From CAYYGL01 sp964471235 (GTDB taxonomy: Bacteria; Calditrichota; Calditrichia; RBG-13-44-9; J075): DNA of 24,641 nucleotides. The position numbers and the translations under genes are program-made. Positions 6,512 to 14,317 of the stretch are shown here, one piece after another. The notes under the pieces were generated by a model. The model saw only the letters and a list, made by a program, of their open reading frames with translations, searched no databases and was not told the origin of the DNA. Positions within the stretch are counted from its first letter, which is position 1. Every line of letters starts with the position of its first letter. The DNA lies in NCBI GenBank assembly GCA_964471235.1, contig CAYYGL010000061.1, positions 1 through 24,641 of the forward strand, given 5' to 3'.

Positions 6512-8749
6512 TCAGTATGTCCGCATCGCTGGCAGCATGGTTGACAACATCAAGTTATAAATCTTTGTTGAAGCGGGTGAGTCTTTACGAGTTATAATTT
6601 CTTTATCACTGATAATCACATCAATCAGATCCGGTTCATAGAGAGAGATATTGTCAAATCTATCCTGGTAATATTCCGGTAATTCCACCAGGCGATGATA
6701 GAATTTATAATTTTCTGCAATCACCACTACAGTTAATTCCGTGCCATTCTCCCTTGTCACCGTTCTCAACGTCTTTAAATAGTCACTTACCCCCTGGGGA
6801 TGGAACACCCAGCGGTCATTATCAAAACACTCCGCGCCGAGAACAATCATAATTTTCGTTTGTTTCATCAATTTATCGACGCCGGGGAACGTGTTTTTCA
6901 AATCCTGGGGGTGGCTACCTTCTTTTAAGTCATACATCATCAATCTCGCTTTAAAATCATCTTCCCCCTTGGGTTTCAGAATAAAAAGTTTGGGCCGATT
7001 CGGAGTTTGAAACGGAAAAGAGTCTGAGGATTCTGCCAGCACCACCCGTTTTAATACCTCTCGCACTGTTCTGCTATAACTATGGGTTATAATCAATCGC
7101 GGCTGCTCCTGGTCATTCCCGGGTAAACCTTGAAGCCACTCTGTATAAAATGATTTAAATTTTTCCGTGATATCATTCCGACATTTTTCTAGTACCATGG
7201 TAACCGTATCAAAAAGGGTAGACAGAGAGTGTAATTGAGCGAGAGCAGTACCATAATCGGCTATAATAAAATCACCCTGTGGGTCATCAATTATTTTCTT
7301 CAGGATGTCAGCCTGGGTTTCTAACTGCTTTTGGATATAAAATCGTTCGCTACTATATAACCGGCAAAGTCGATAACAACTATAATGGATGTCAAAACCA
7401 CCCCGGGCTCTTTGTTTAAAGTAAATAAAACCAAGGCGTTTATTCAGTCTTTCCAGAATGGAATTTAAATGATGTTTTGAGTGAGTCGGGAAATTTTCCA
7501 ATTCACTCAGCGCTCCTCTTGCCAGATAAGATATCGCCCGGGTATATTCTTTGACTGCTCCGGAAATGGATACATCGGTTACGAAGCGATGCATAAAATA
7601 ATGGAGATCGGTATATTCCAAAATATCATATTGATATTGCAGTCTCCTTTTGATTTTTCTCATGATTCTCTGATTCTCCTGGAACAAGGCTCTTAGTCGC
7701 GCTTCTAAATAGGGGGACAAATCAACACTGGGATAAATATCCAATACCTCTTTCCAATTGGCAACCATCTTTAAAATCCGGTTATGATAAATGGTTGGGC
7801 TGAATTGAAAAATATAATCACACATCCGTCTTTCCGGGATGCCCAACTGTTTTGCCGAGTATCGCTTTAATGCCAGAACCCGTTGAATCACCGGATATTG
7901 CTTCTCAACAAACCAGCAGAGGCTTTCGACCCCCGTACGGATTTGTTTTTCTTGTTGTTGTATCATTTGTTTAATATCCTGCCATTCCGACATCTCTAAA
8001 ATATTCGAAACCATTTGAGCCAGGAATCTGGCATCTGTATGTTCCACGAAGCTTGCTGCCATCTTTCTAATTTCATTGCTTACCAACTGGATGGTTGCAG
8101 GGATGGGATAACCATCAATCAAAATCCTGGCATATTCCTCCGGGGGAAGATGTCTTAATAATTGATAAGCCAACAATCCACCTACTAGCCAGAACGAGAG
8201 GAACAAAACAACGGTATAAAATAATCCTGAAAGAGTGTCAAAACCGTAATACCGGAAGCCGAAAAAATAGAGCGGCAAAACAATTACCATAAAACCAATC
8301 AAAAGCAGAACCGTTCCCGGGGAGCCATCAAAAAAAATCCGACCGGTACGGGTTAAAAAAATCCGAACCTGGCTCACTCCCGAAACTTTAATGGGTAGAA
8401 AAAATTGGCAAACTCGTGTTATTTTCCGACGAATCCGATATTTTATCCTCTCCCAGAATGAGAGGGACTCTATTGGCGTAAGTTTTTCACCCAGCTTCAA
8501 ACATGTTTTTTCAGGAGAAAGTGGATAAGGTTTATGTATATCGTTATTTCGTGAAGAAATTGTCTGATAACTTTCTTTCAAGTCATCTATTAACTCATTC
8601 CCCTTCCGTTGCAATTCCTCCATATCAATTTCATTTTCTTCCAAGAACTGCTTAAGCGCTTCAGGATCTTCTTCAATTTCTTCCGAAAACATTTCGAATA
8701 AATGCAGCAGAAAACCGGGCGGTTTATGGGAAGTGTTTTGTTTTGTCAT
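6512..8749 (-). CDS. Membrane-anchored protein with C-terminal eIF2B/MtnA-family domain
   Basis: This 745-residue protein has no obvious standard name. It starts with a charged helical segment (about 18-60) and has two transmembrane helices (about 146-166 and 174-197) with a short connecting loop. A long, largely alpha-helical region follows (about 220-545). The C-terminal part (about 550-735) carries the signatures of the eIF2B alpha/beta/delta and methylthioribose-1-phosphate isomerase family: RLIITHSYSRTVREVLKRV (compare 'ILTHxYSxxV'), KIMIVLGAECFDNDRWV (compare 'VIVGAEGVxxNG'), VVVIAENYKF (compare 'VVAESFKF') and PDLIDVIISDKEIIT (compare 'PxLITLLFTDxGV'). The helical part before it may be the family's N-terminal subdomain. 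Family members bind phosphosugars or nucleotides; where MtnA has the catalytic Asp of GAD, this protein has Glu (E640), as eIF2B subunits can, so a sensing rather than isomerase role is plausible. Start: ATG 8749 with GGAG just upstream. It is 34 bp behind the sigma factor. Confidence 0.8.
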   Translation of the reverse strand: MTKQNTSHKPPGFLLHLFEMFSEEIEEDPEALKQFLEENEIDMEELQRKGNELIDDLKESYQTISSRNNDIHKPYPLSPEKTCLKLGEKLTPIESLSFWERIKYRIRRKITRVCQFFLPIKVSGVSQVRIFLTRTGRIFFDGSPGTVLLLIGFMVIVLPLYFFGFRYYGFDTLSGLFYTVVLFLSFWLVGGLLAYQLLRHLPPEEYARILIDGYPIPATIQLVSNEIRKMAASFVEHTDARFLAQMVSNILEMSEWQDIKQMIQQQEKQIRTGVESLCWFVEKQYPVIQRVLALKRYSAKQLGIPERRMCDYIFQFSPTIYHNRILKMVANWKEVLDIYPSVDLSPYLEARLRALFQENQRIMRKIKRRLQYQYDILEYTDLHYFMHRFVTDVSISGAVKEYTRAISYLARGALSELENFPTHSKHHLNSILERLNKRLGFIYFKQRARGGFDIHYSCYRLCRLYSSERFYIQKQLETQADILKKIIDDPQGDFIIADYGTALAQLHSLSTLFDTVTMVLEKCRNDITEKFKSFYTEWLQGLPGNDQEQPRLIITHSYSRTVREVLKRVVLAESSDSFPFQTPNRPKLFILKPKGEDDFKARLMMYDLKEGSHPQDLKNTFPGVDKLMKQTKIMIVLGAECFDNDRWVFHPQGVSDYLKTLRTVTRENGTELTVVVIAENYKFYHRLVELPEYYQDRFDNISLYEPDLIDVIISDKEIITRKDSPASTKIYNLMLSTMLPAMRTY

Positions 8750-8783
8750 GGCTACTCCGTCACTTAAATTTTTCTTCGGTTCC

Positions 8784-9347
8784 TTATCTTAAAAATTCTT
8801 CCGCAATTATACGAATTTTTCTGATATACCTGCTCACTGCATCGGGAGAGAGTTCTAATTCCTCTATAATTTCCTTTCGGTTCATCTCCATAAGAAGGCA
8901 GTCAATAATTTGCTTTGATATCTCATCCCAGGCGCTCTGCACCAGGTATTCTTTAAACTGTTCAACATACATTTGCTGCTCAGATGTTTCGGTAGATGTG
9001 AGGTGTAAGAAAGCACCGACTTGAAAAAAATCGTCATCTGAAGGATCATGATAATCTCGTCGGGAGTACTCCGGACAATCATAGAGGTGACTATGTAGGC
9101 TTTTAATGACCCCTTTGAGGAAAGGTTTTAATTCTACTGCATCCGGATTCCATTTTCGTTCCCCGGTAAAGACTTTTGTTATTGCTTCAAAAACCAAATC
9201 TTCCACAGATTTTCCCTTGGGCAAAATTATACACTTGTCCGGGAAATGATAACATTTCGCCAGATTAATTGTATATACGGTTAATTGGAGAATTAACTTT
9301 TGCCAATCCACCGATCCCAATATGTCAAAGACTTCCGGGTTTTCCAC
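8784..9347 (-). CDS. Small sigma-70-family (ECF-like) RNA polymerase sigma factor
   Basis: The product is about 187 residues. A region-2-like segment contains GKSVEDLVFEAITKVFTGER, resembling the 'EDLxQEAFxKV' core-binding helix of sigma factors, followed by KPFLKGVIKSLHSHL. The C-terminal 35 residues (MNRKEIIEELELSPDAVSRY) form a region-4 helix-turn-helix. The part between is acidic and variable. Start: I prefer GTG at 9347, which has AGGGAG at 9360-9355 with 7-nt spacing. A longer frame begins at TTG 9365 without a good ribosome-binding site and would add six residues. The membrane eIF2B-like protein follows 34 bp downstream and is surely co-transcribed. A sigma factor followed by a membrane protein recalls sigma/anti-sigma pairs, but the partner here has no known anti-sigma domain. 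A matching promoter-like box lies upstream of this gene and of the divergent transglycosylase gene. Confidence 0.75.
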   Translation of the reverse strand: MENPEVFDILGSVDWQKLILQLTVYTINLAKCYHFPDKCIILPKGKSVEDLVFEAITKVFTGERKWNPDAVELKPFLKGVIKSLHSHLYDCPEYSRRDYHDPSDDDFFQVGAFLHLTSTETSEQQMYVEQFKEYLVQSAWDEISKQIIDCLLMEMNRKEIIEELELSPDAVSRYIRKIRIIAEEFLR

Positions 9348-9398
9348 CTCACAGCTCCCTATCAAAAGGTGAATGGAATAGATGAGTAAACCAACACC

Positions 9399-9489
9399 CT
9401 TTATTATATAATGCCGGCGAAATGAGAAAAGTTTGGAAAAAAAATAACAAAGATTAATTTTTTTTCCTGGCGGGCATTATTTAATAAAG
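9399..9489. promoter_or_regulatory. Nested inverted repeats carrying divergent promoter-like boxes
   Basis: The outer arms CTTTATTATATAATGCC (9399-9415) and GGCATTATTTAATAAAG (9473-9489) are reverse complements with one mismatch in 17. Inside them, GGAAAAAAAAT (9435-9445) is the exact reverse complement of ATTTTTTTTCC (9457-9467). Each outer arm, read outward, is GGCATTATWTAATAAAGRG, so the sigma gene (minus) and the transglycosylase gene (plus) each have the same -10-like box upstream: TATAAT at 9408-9403 on the minus strand and TTTAAT at 9480-9485 on the plus strand. The -35 regions are poor. This suggests shared control of both genes, perhaps by the sigma factor itself (inference). Confidence 0.55.
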
Positions 9490-9520
9490 AGGATGTTTAA
9501 ATCCCGACATAACGGAAAAT

Positions 9521-9535
9521 ATTATTATTATTATT
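9521..9535. repeat. (ATT)5 microsatellite
   Basis: Five tandem ATT units lie in the 5' leader of the transglycosylase gene, 33 bp before its start codon. The run sits in AT-rich sequence and may be incidental, though triplet runs in leaders can vary in length between strains. Confidence 0.6.
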
Positions 9536-9567
9536 TAATTTGAAAATCAAAATAAGGGAGGTTTCTT

Positions 9568-10131
9568 ATGATTGTGAATTGTTTTTCCCGAATATATTTT
9601 TTTCCCTTGCTTGCTTTTTTTATTTTTCAACTCGGATGTTATTCACCCACTTATAAAAATCAAAAAAGTCGTTTTACCGACGACAAATTCTCCGGGGTCT
9701 TACGCTATCAGCCTTTGGTTCATAAGTTAGCGGTTCACCACAACCTGTATGAAATTTTCTTATTGGCATTAATACAGGCGGAATCCAGGGGAAACCAATT
9801 TGCCATCAGTTCATCAAATTGTCGTGGATTGACGCAACTGAAATACAGCACAGCTCTGGATTATATGCCGAATTTGGAAATTGATCAATTATTTGATCCG
9901 GAAATCTGTCTGGAAATAACTTGTCAACATCTCGAATGGCTCAGGGATTTGATACAACGTTACTTTCCAGAAGCAGATGAATATGAGCAGTATCTCCTGA
10001 TGGCGGCTGCCTGGAACGCCGGGTGGAGTCAGGTAAAACGATATAACGGTGTCCCCCCCATCCTCCAAACCGAAATCTTTGTCGACCGGGTTGAGGAAAA
10101 CATGGAAGCACTCAATAACATTTTGTTTTAA
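9568..10131 (+). CDS. Lytic transglycosylase (SLT family) lipoprotein
   Basis: This is a 187-residue peptidoglycan-cleaving enzyme. The N-terminus is a hydrophobic signal with a likely lipoprotein cleavage site at FQLG-C24, giving an envelope-anchored product; Gln at -3 makes the lipobox imperfect. The SLT domain follows: LLALIQAESRGNQFAISSS with catalytic Glu at E72, CRGLTQL (compare 'GLMQL') and MAAAWNAGWSQVKRYNG (compare 'AYNAGxxxVxxY'). It covers the usual goose-lysozyme-like core of about 110 residues without accessory domains. Start: ATG 9568 is preceded by AAGGGAGG at 9554-9561. It is transcribed divergently from the sigma/eIF2B-like pair and shares its intergenic inverted repeats, which suggests co-regulation, possibly in envelope remodelling. 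Confidence 0.85.
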   Translation: MIVNCFSRIYFFPLLAFFIFQLGCYSPTYKNQKSRFTDDKFSGVLRYQPLVHKLAVHHNLYEIFLLALIQAESRGNQFAISSSNCRGLTQLKYSTALDYMPNLEIDQLFDPEICLEITCQHLEWLRDLIQRYFPEADEYEQYLLMAAAWNAGWSQVKRYNGVPPILQTEIFVDRVEENMEALNNILF

Positions 10132-10148
10132 TACGGGAATTGGATTTC

Positions 10149-10170
10149 TGCAAAGCAGTATGCTTTTTGC
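10149..10170 (+). terminator. Possible weak terminator after transglycosylase gene
   Basis: AAAGCA (10152-10157) pairs with TGCTTT (10161-10166) around a GTA loop and is followed by two more T residues. It lies 20 bp after the stop codon. The stem is short and AT-rich, so the call is tentative. Confidence 0.3.
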
Positions 10171-10659
10171 CAGGATTTTACTAAAGGGTGTTTAAACAAA
10201 ATTTTCTTAGGCAGAGTTGTATCTCTTCATTCTCAACTGATGAGCAATTTTAACCGTCAGCCATGATGATGTTTCTCAGTTGGGAGGGATTTTCCGTTGT
10301 TTGCAAATTTTTTCTACCTTTTATACTATTCCACTCTTATTGTTTTTCAAGCATCATACCCTGACAAAGATATAAGATCAGCCACTTCCCCATCTTGGGT
10401 TCAAAACGGTTTATGGCTCCTCCGAACCAAGAGATAATCCCTTTTGGTGAAGCAACTTCCTTGAATCACAATAGCGGGGTATTTTCAGATTCCTTTTCTT
10501 ACGATAACAGGCGATTGCTATCAGCAGCTTGTAATATGGGTAACGGTCGGAACAGTCATGCCATCATGACGCCCTTTGGTTTGTAACGGTTCAAAACCAT
10601 CCCGGAGTTTGAGCAATATAACCTGATTAATTCCTCACCCCATGATCACGTCGAGAGTG

Positions 10660-10815
10660 CGGGAGCAACCGCAGAGAGACGCGGCAGTCGCAGAGTTGTT
10701 ATGATAAACGTTCGTTCGCCATAAAAAATAAAATGCGGATAGACCCGGATTTTCGCAGATGTTTTAATATGATGACCCATCATCCGTGTCAATCAGCGTT
10801 ATCTGTTTCATCTGG
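10660..10815. repeat. Degenerate interspersed-repeat remnants
   Basis: Two motif types seen in intergenic regions of many environmental bacterial genomes occur here in decayed form: a 'CGCAGAGACGCGG'-like run (GCAGAGAGACGCGGCAGTCG at 10671-10690) and 'CGGATTTTCGCAGAT ... ATCCGTGTCAATC'-like sequence (10746-10800). GATAGACCCGGAT (10738-10750) is an inverted copy, with two mismatches, of ATCCGTGTCAATC (10782-10794). The genome-wide copy number cannot be seen from here. Confidence 0.45.
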
Positions 10816-10984
10816 GTTCTGCTTCAAGTGACGTCGAACTCACGTTATTTTAAAAAATATGGTAACTCTTCAGCTTTACCTGCAAATTTGATGTTTTATA
10901 TGTCATTCGTTCTTATTCATGGTTCAGGGGTTGTTTTTTCACCTCACCCTCCCATCCTCTTGCATAAGCCCCATCGTTCAACTG

Positions 10985-11023
10985 CAAAAAAGCCCCGGTG
11001 GTAGGTGAACCCCCGGGGCTTTC
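10985..11023 (-). terminator. Intrinsic terminator of PAS-domain gene
   Basis: On the minus strand the perfect 10-bp stem AAAGCCCCGG/CCGGGGCTTT (11022-11013 with 10998-10989) is followed directly by a six-T run (10991-10986). It lies about 30 bp past the stop of the PAS protein. This is a textbook rho-independent terminator. Confidence 0.85.
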
Positions 11024-11050
11024 TGCTGAAAACCGGATATACGGTATGAA

Positions 11051-13672
11051 CTACTTTGTGCCGTTTTTAGCGTGTTCCACAGTCGGATGGGAATTTTGGG
11101 CAGCACACTCCGGGCAAATGCCGCGAAGCAGGGTAACATTGCCGCGCTCGGCGATAAATTCTTCCAGCTGCTGCCAGTAACGTTCATCATCCCGGATCTG
11201 CTGACAGGAAGCACACACCGGAATCAATTCTCCCACTTGTTTCAACCGGTTCCGCAGCTTTTTCACCTCGGCAAACTGAAGAATTTTCTCCCGCTTGCTT
11301 AAGGTCGGATCGGCAATATCGGTCAAACTGATCAAAGTTGCCGGTTTCCCATTCCATTTGATAAAAAATGCCTGCACGTCAACCTCCACTTCCTGCTCGT
11401 CAAATCGGAGTAGTTTGGTTTGAAAGGTATCGGCATCTTCTTCAAACAAAGCGTTCAATTGGGGGATGGTTGCTTCTTTCTGCTCTTCCGGGATAAACTG
11501 CAAGAAACTCTTTCCGACCAAAGATTCATCCCCGGCTCCCAACAATTCTAAGGCGGCTGAATTGGCATCCATGATCATCCCGGCAACATTCTGAATCAGG
11601 ATCGCCTGGGAGGTGCTTTTTACCAATTTTTGGAACTGGGCGTTTAACGTTGTTACCGTTTCGCTGTCAGCAACGGGCGTATGCCGGGTGCGCAAAATCA
11701 AACGAACAGCTTTTTGCGCCTCATAATACACCGGGGTTCCCATCAATTCCGCTTCCAGTTCCGAACCGTTCAACAACCGGATTTTAACGGAAACCATTTC
11801 GCTCAGGCTGTTTTCTTCTTTCAGGTGGTCTAACAGGTCTTTCACAGAGAGCAGGTCATCGGGGTGAATAAAGTCCAACAGTTGCTGATGTACCAGTTGG
11901 GAAAAATCGGATGCCCCCATTAACCGGGCAAATTCCCGGTTAACGAACAGCAGTTCACCATCCCGGTAAATTGCCACTGCTTCCGGGGAGTCTTCCAATA
12001 CCCGGCGATAATTCTTTTCGCTCAGACGAACAGCACCTTCTAATTTTTTCAGCCGGGTAATATCCCGGGCGACGCCGATGGCACCGGCAATTTTTCCACT
12101 GACATGCTGCGGTTTAATCACGAATTCCCCGACAGCATACTTATCGGATTTCAGCCGGTAACGCAATTCCAGGGGTTGAGGCGATTCTCCTTGCAGCACA
12201 TTTTGAAAAATTCTCAACACCTTCGGGGCATTATCCGGATGGATTAACCGGGTAAACGGCTTTTCGATCCACTCTTCAATTTTCCAGCCGGTAATTTTCT
12301 CGAATGCCGGATTCAAAAACGTAAAATTCCCGTCCAGCGAAAGGGTAAATACGATATCCGGGGACGCCTGTACAAAACTCTTTAAGCGATGTTCGGAAAT
12401 CCGCAACTCCTCGGCAATCTTTTTGTGTTCATGCTCCTGTTTCAAATCCTGGGAAATGTCCCGCATTGCCGCGGTAAAAAAAATGTGGGTGGAGACCTGA
12501 CTCTCGGTAATGGTAATTTCCAGCGGAAAGATCGTATGGTCCTTACGAAGCCCTTCCAGCAGCAGCCGCTGCCCCAGAGCACGGGAACGTCGCTTTTTCA
12601 GGTAGCGTTCCATGCCCTTTTGATGCTGTTCCCGGTATTTATTGGGCATCAGCACCTGAACGTTCTTCCCCACCAATTCCGCTTCTTTATAACCAAACAT
12701 GTTTAACACATACTCATTGGCAAGAATAATTTTCCCCTGTTCATCAATCGTCACAATGCCTTCGTCCACGGTATTCAACACCGCATGGAAAAGGCGGATA
12801 GATTCAATTGCGGTATCCTGAGCCACCGTCAGTTCGTCTTTGGCTTCCTGTAATTCTTCGTTTTTCTGCATCAATTCATCATTCACCCTTTTCAGATGAT
12901 TCAGTTTGCGCAGAAAAACACTTCGCAACTGTTCGCTGTTCAACAAGCCGATTTTATCGGTATCCAGCAGTTTATCCGGCAGTAACTGGATGATTACCGA
13001 AAAACTGCTCAGGGCGCTATAGTTTTCCGCCAGTTCCCGGTAACTCTTATCATATAATGATGCCGCATACCTCTCTCCCCAGACTTCTTCAAAATAGGAG
13101 TAGAGCTTATGTGAAAAACGAATGAGCAGAGGAACCCATTCTTCGGGTGTGTCCGGTAATTTATCGGCAATCTGGAATGGAATGGGGCGATCAAACACAT
13201 CCGGGATGCGATAGAGCCACTCCCCGATTTCATTCAAAAATTCGGTGCCGTTGTTCTGGTGATCATGCACCGCCTGGAGGAGAACATTTTTCAGTAATTG
13301 CTGGCTGAGTAAAATTTCCTGAATCTCCCGGGGTTCAAAGATTAACTTGAAGTTGAACAACTCCATCAGCGCTTCGTAGCGGTATCTTACCGTTTTCCGA
13401 AGCTGGCTGCGGGTAAACTTCTGTAACGGATCCTGTTCAGTCAGATACTTTTCAATTTTAAGATACAGTGCCGGCAGTTCCTTCTGTTGATAAGTCGGCG
13501 GCAGTTCTTTAAAGCGAGCAATCTGGGACATGATGGCGGTGGCGCGTTTGGGGGAAGAAATCTGACTCTCCAGGTAGGTGATCAGTTTTCGTGCCAGGGC
13601 AACAGAGATGTCACCATTTTTTGTACCGGCGGCGGGCGCCTCGTTCGGGTGTTTACGAAACCATTGTTTCAT
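11051..13672 (-). CDS. Multi-PAS sensor protein with cysteine-rich C-terminus
   Basis: This 873-residue cytoplasmic protein has no transmembrane segment. An uncharacterised helical domain (about 1-260) leads into a coiled coil (about 268-297, NDELMQKNEELQEAKDEL). Four PAS domains follow, at roughly 300-410, 430-545, 555-670 and 685-795. The first resembles FixL-type PAS (GKNVQVLMPNKYREQHQKGM) and keeps a His where FixL binds haem, so gas or redox sensing is possible but unproven. The end carries two cysteine pairs, VCASCQQIRDD (near 817-827) and GICPEC (near 850). This cysteine module is known from the ends of other PAS and response-regulator proteins. No histidine kinase, GGDEF, EAL or DNA-binding domain is present, so output must be through protein contacts. 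Start: ATG 13672; a GTG directly before it (13675) is possible. The ribosome-binding site is weak. Confidence 0.85.
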   Translation of the reverse strand: MKQWFRKHPNEAPAAGTKNGDISVALARKLITYLESQISSPKRATAIMSQIARFKELPPTYQQKELPALYLKIEKYLTEQDPLQKFTRSQLRKTVRYRYEALMELFNFKLIFEPREIQEILLSQQLLKNVLLQAVHDHQNNGTEFLNEIGEWLYRIPDVFDRPIPFQIADKLPDTPEEWVPLLIRFSHKLYSYFEEVWGERYAASLYDKSYRELAENYSALSSFSVIIQLLPDKLLDTDKIGLLNSEQLRSVFLRKLNHLKRVNDELMQKNEELQEAKDELTVAQDTAIESIRLFHAVLNTVDEGIVTIDEQGKIILANEYVLNMFGYKEAELVGKNVQVLMPNKYREQHQKGMERYLKKRRSRALGQRLLLEGLRKDHTIFPLEITITESQVSTHIFFTAAMRDISQDLKQEHEHKKIAEELRISEHRLKSFVQASPDIVFTLSLDGNFTFLNPAFEKITGWKIEEWIEKPFTRLIHPDNAPKVLRIFQNVLQGESPQPLELRYRLKSDKYAVGEFVIKPQHVSGKIAGAIGVARDITRLKKLEGAVRLSEKNYRRVLEDSPEAVAIYRDGELLFVNREFARLMGASDFSQLVHQQLLDFIHPDDLLSVKDLLDHLKEENSLSEMVSVKIRLLNGSELEAELMGTPVYYEAQKAVRLILRTRHTPVADSETVTTLNAQFQKLVKSTSQAILIQNVAGMIMDANSAALELLGAGDESLVGKSFLQFIPEEQKEATIPQLNALFEEDADTFQTKLLRFDEQEVEVDVQAFFIKWNGKPATLISLTDIADPTLSKREKILQFAEVKKLRNRLKQVGELIPVCASCQQIRDDERYWQQLEEFIAERGNVTLLRGICPECAAQNSHPTVEHAKNGTK

Positions 13673-13942
13673 CACTTCTTCTCGCTTTTATTTGAAACAT
13701 CCCTGGTGTTTTTTACAATTATTATGCCATTCACGGAACTTTTGATGCTTGAATATATGATAAAAAAATAAAATGCAAGTTTCGTGCGTTCTATCAAGGA
13801 TTTACAGATTAAAAATTAGATGAATGAATCGGAGGGAACCACCTTCGGGAAAACCGGCGGTGATCAGCCAGAGATGAAATCGTCCGGACACCCGGGAAAC
13901 ACCTCTAACAGTAAAAAATATGCACACTCGAACAGAAAAAAT

Positions 13943-14317
13943 TTATGGAGCGGATTTTCCCCCGGAAACCGGCTTCCGCTTCGATTGTCTATAAACTTGA
14001 AATTCCTTCTTCACCCTATGCTCCAAAATTTCCTTAACCCGTTTGAGAAACCGGGTCTGCTGCTGGGGTGAATCGCTCATGATTTTCCGGTAAAATTGCT
14101 GATAATGCTCCATGGTGATCTGGTAAGACTCAAACAATTGCCGCAGCAATGCGCCTTTCACTGAATCGGGTTTCAGCGAGGAATCGACCATTTTAATCGA
14201 TGCCATCAGGGAATCCCAGGGAACATCCGGCAGGGGCTGATCTTGTGCCCGGGTGCCAACAGCACTCCCGATGAGCATGAACATCACGAAAAGAAATTCC
14301 CATCCAAACCTCATCAT
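13943..14317 (-). CDS. Small exported helical protein of unknown function
   Basis: The product is 124 residues with a signal peptide: MMRFG, a hydrophobic core at about 8-20 and likely cleavage at TRA-Q (24/25). The mature part is predominantly helical and basic, with a repeated pattern of aromatic and charged residues (ESYQITMEHYQQFYRKIMSD). The layout recalls small DUF4296-like exported proteins of Bacteroidota relatives, but I cannot assign it with confidence. Either of two adjacent ATG codons (14317 or 14314) could be the start; GGTGGG lies just upstream and suits 14314 slightly better by spacing. It is 270 bp upstream of the PAS gene on the same strand. That gap has no obvious gene, so co-transcription is possible but not evident. 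Confidence 0.65.
   Translation of the reverse strand: MMRFGWEFLFVMFMLIGSAVGTRAQDQPLPDVPWDSLMASIKMVDSSLKPDSVKGALLRQLFESYQITMEHYQQFYRKIMSDSPQQQTRFLKRVKEILEHRVKKEFQVYRQSKRKPVSGGKSAP

Larger units (their letters stand above)
10132..11050. other. Long non-coding stretch with hairpins and decayed repeats
   Basis: About 920 bp without a convincing gene. Visible items: a small hairpin at 10152-10166; an 11-bp stem (10230-10240 with 10276-10286, two G-T wobbles) around a 35-nt loop; degenerate interspersed-repeat sequence at about 10660-10815; and the terminator of the minus-strand PAS gene at 10985-11023. Frames of 63 and 72 codons (10395-10586, 10786-11004) look non-coding. The stretch at 10390-10610 might be the remains of a dead gene, but I recognise no family in any frame. 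Confidence 0.6.

Noticed and set aside
10398..10407. GTTCAAAAC resembling a tRNA T-loop (a second copy is near 10590)
   Set aside because: No acceptor, D-arm or anticodon arm can be folded around either copy.
10395..10586. 63-codon plus-strand frame
   Set aside because: No ribosome-binding site or recognisable motif; the reverse strand is broken by stops as well, so at best an unidentifiable relic.
10786..11004. 72-codon plus-strand frame
   Set aside because: It runs from repeat-like sequence into the PAS-gene terminator; composition is not protein-like.
13800..13920. Possible riboswitch upstream of the PAS gene (GC-rich, short inverted pieces)
   Set aside because: I compared it by eye with the cyclic-di-GMP, TPP and cobalamin consensus cores and found none of their conserved elements.
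13820..14071. 83-codon plus-strand frame
   Set aside because: It lies largely antisense to the small exported protein gene, which has a signal peptide and better coding character.
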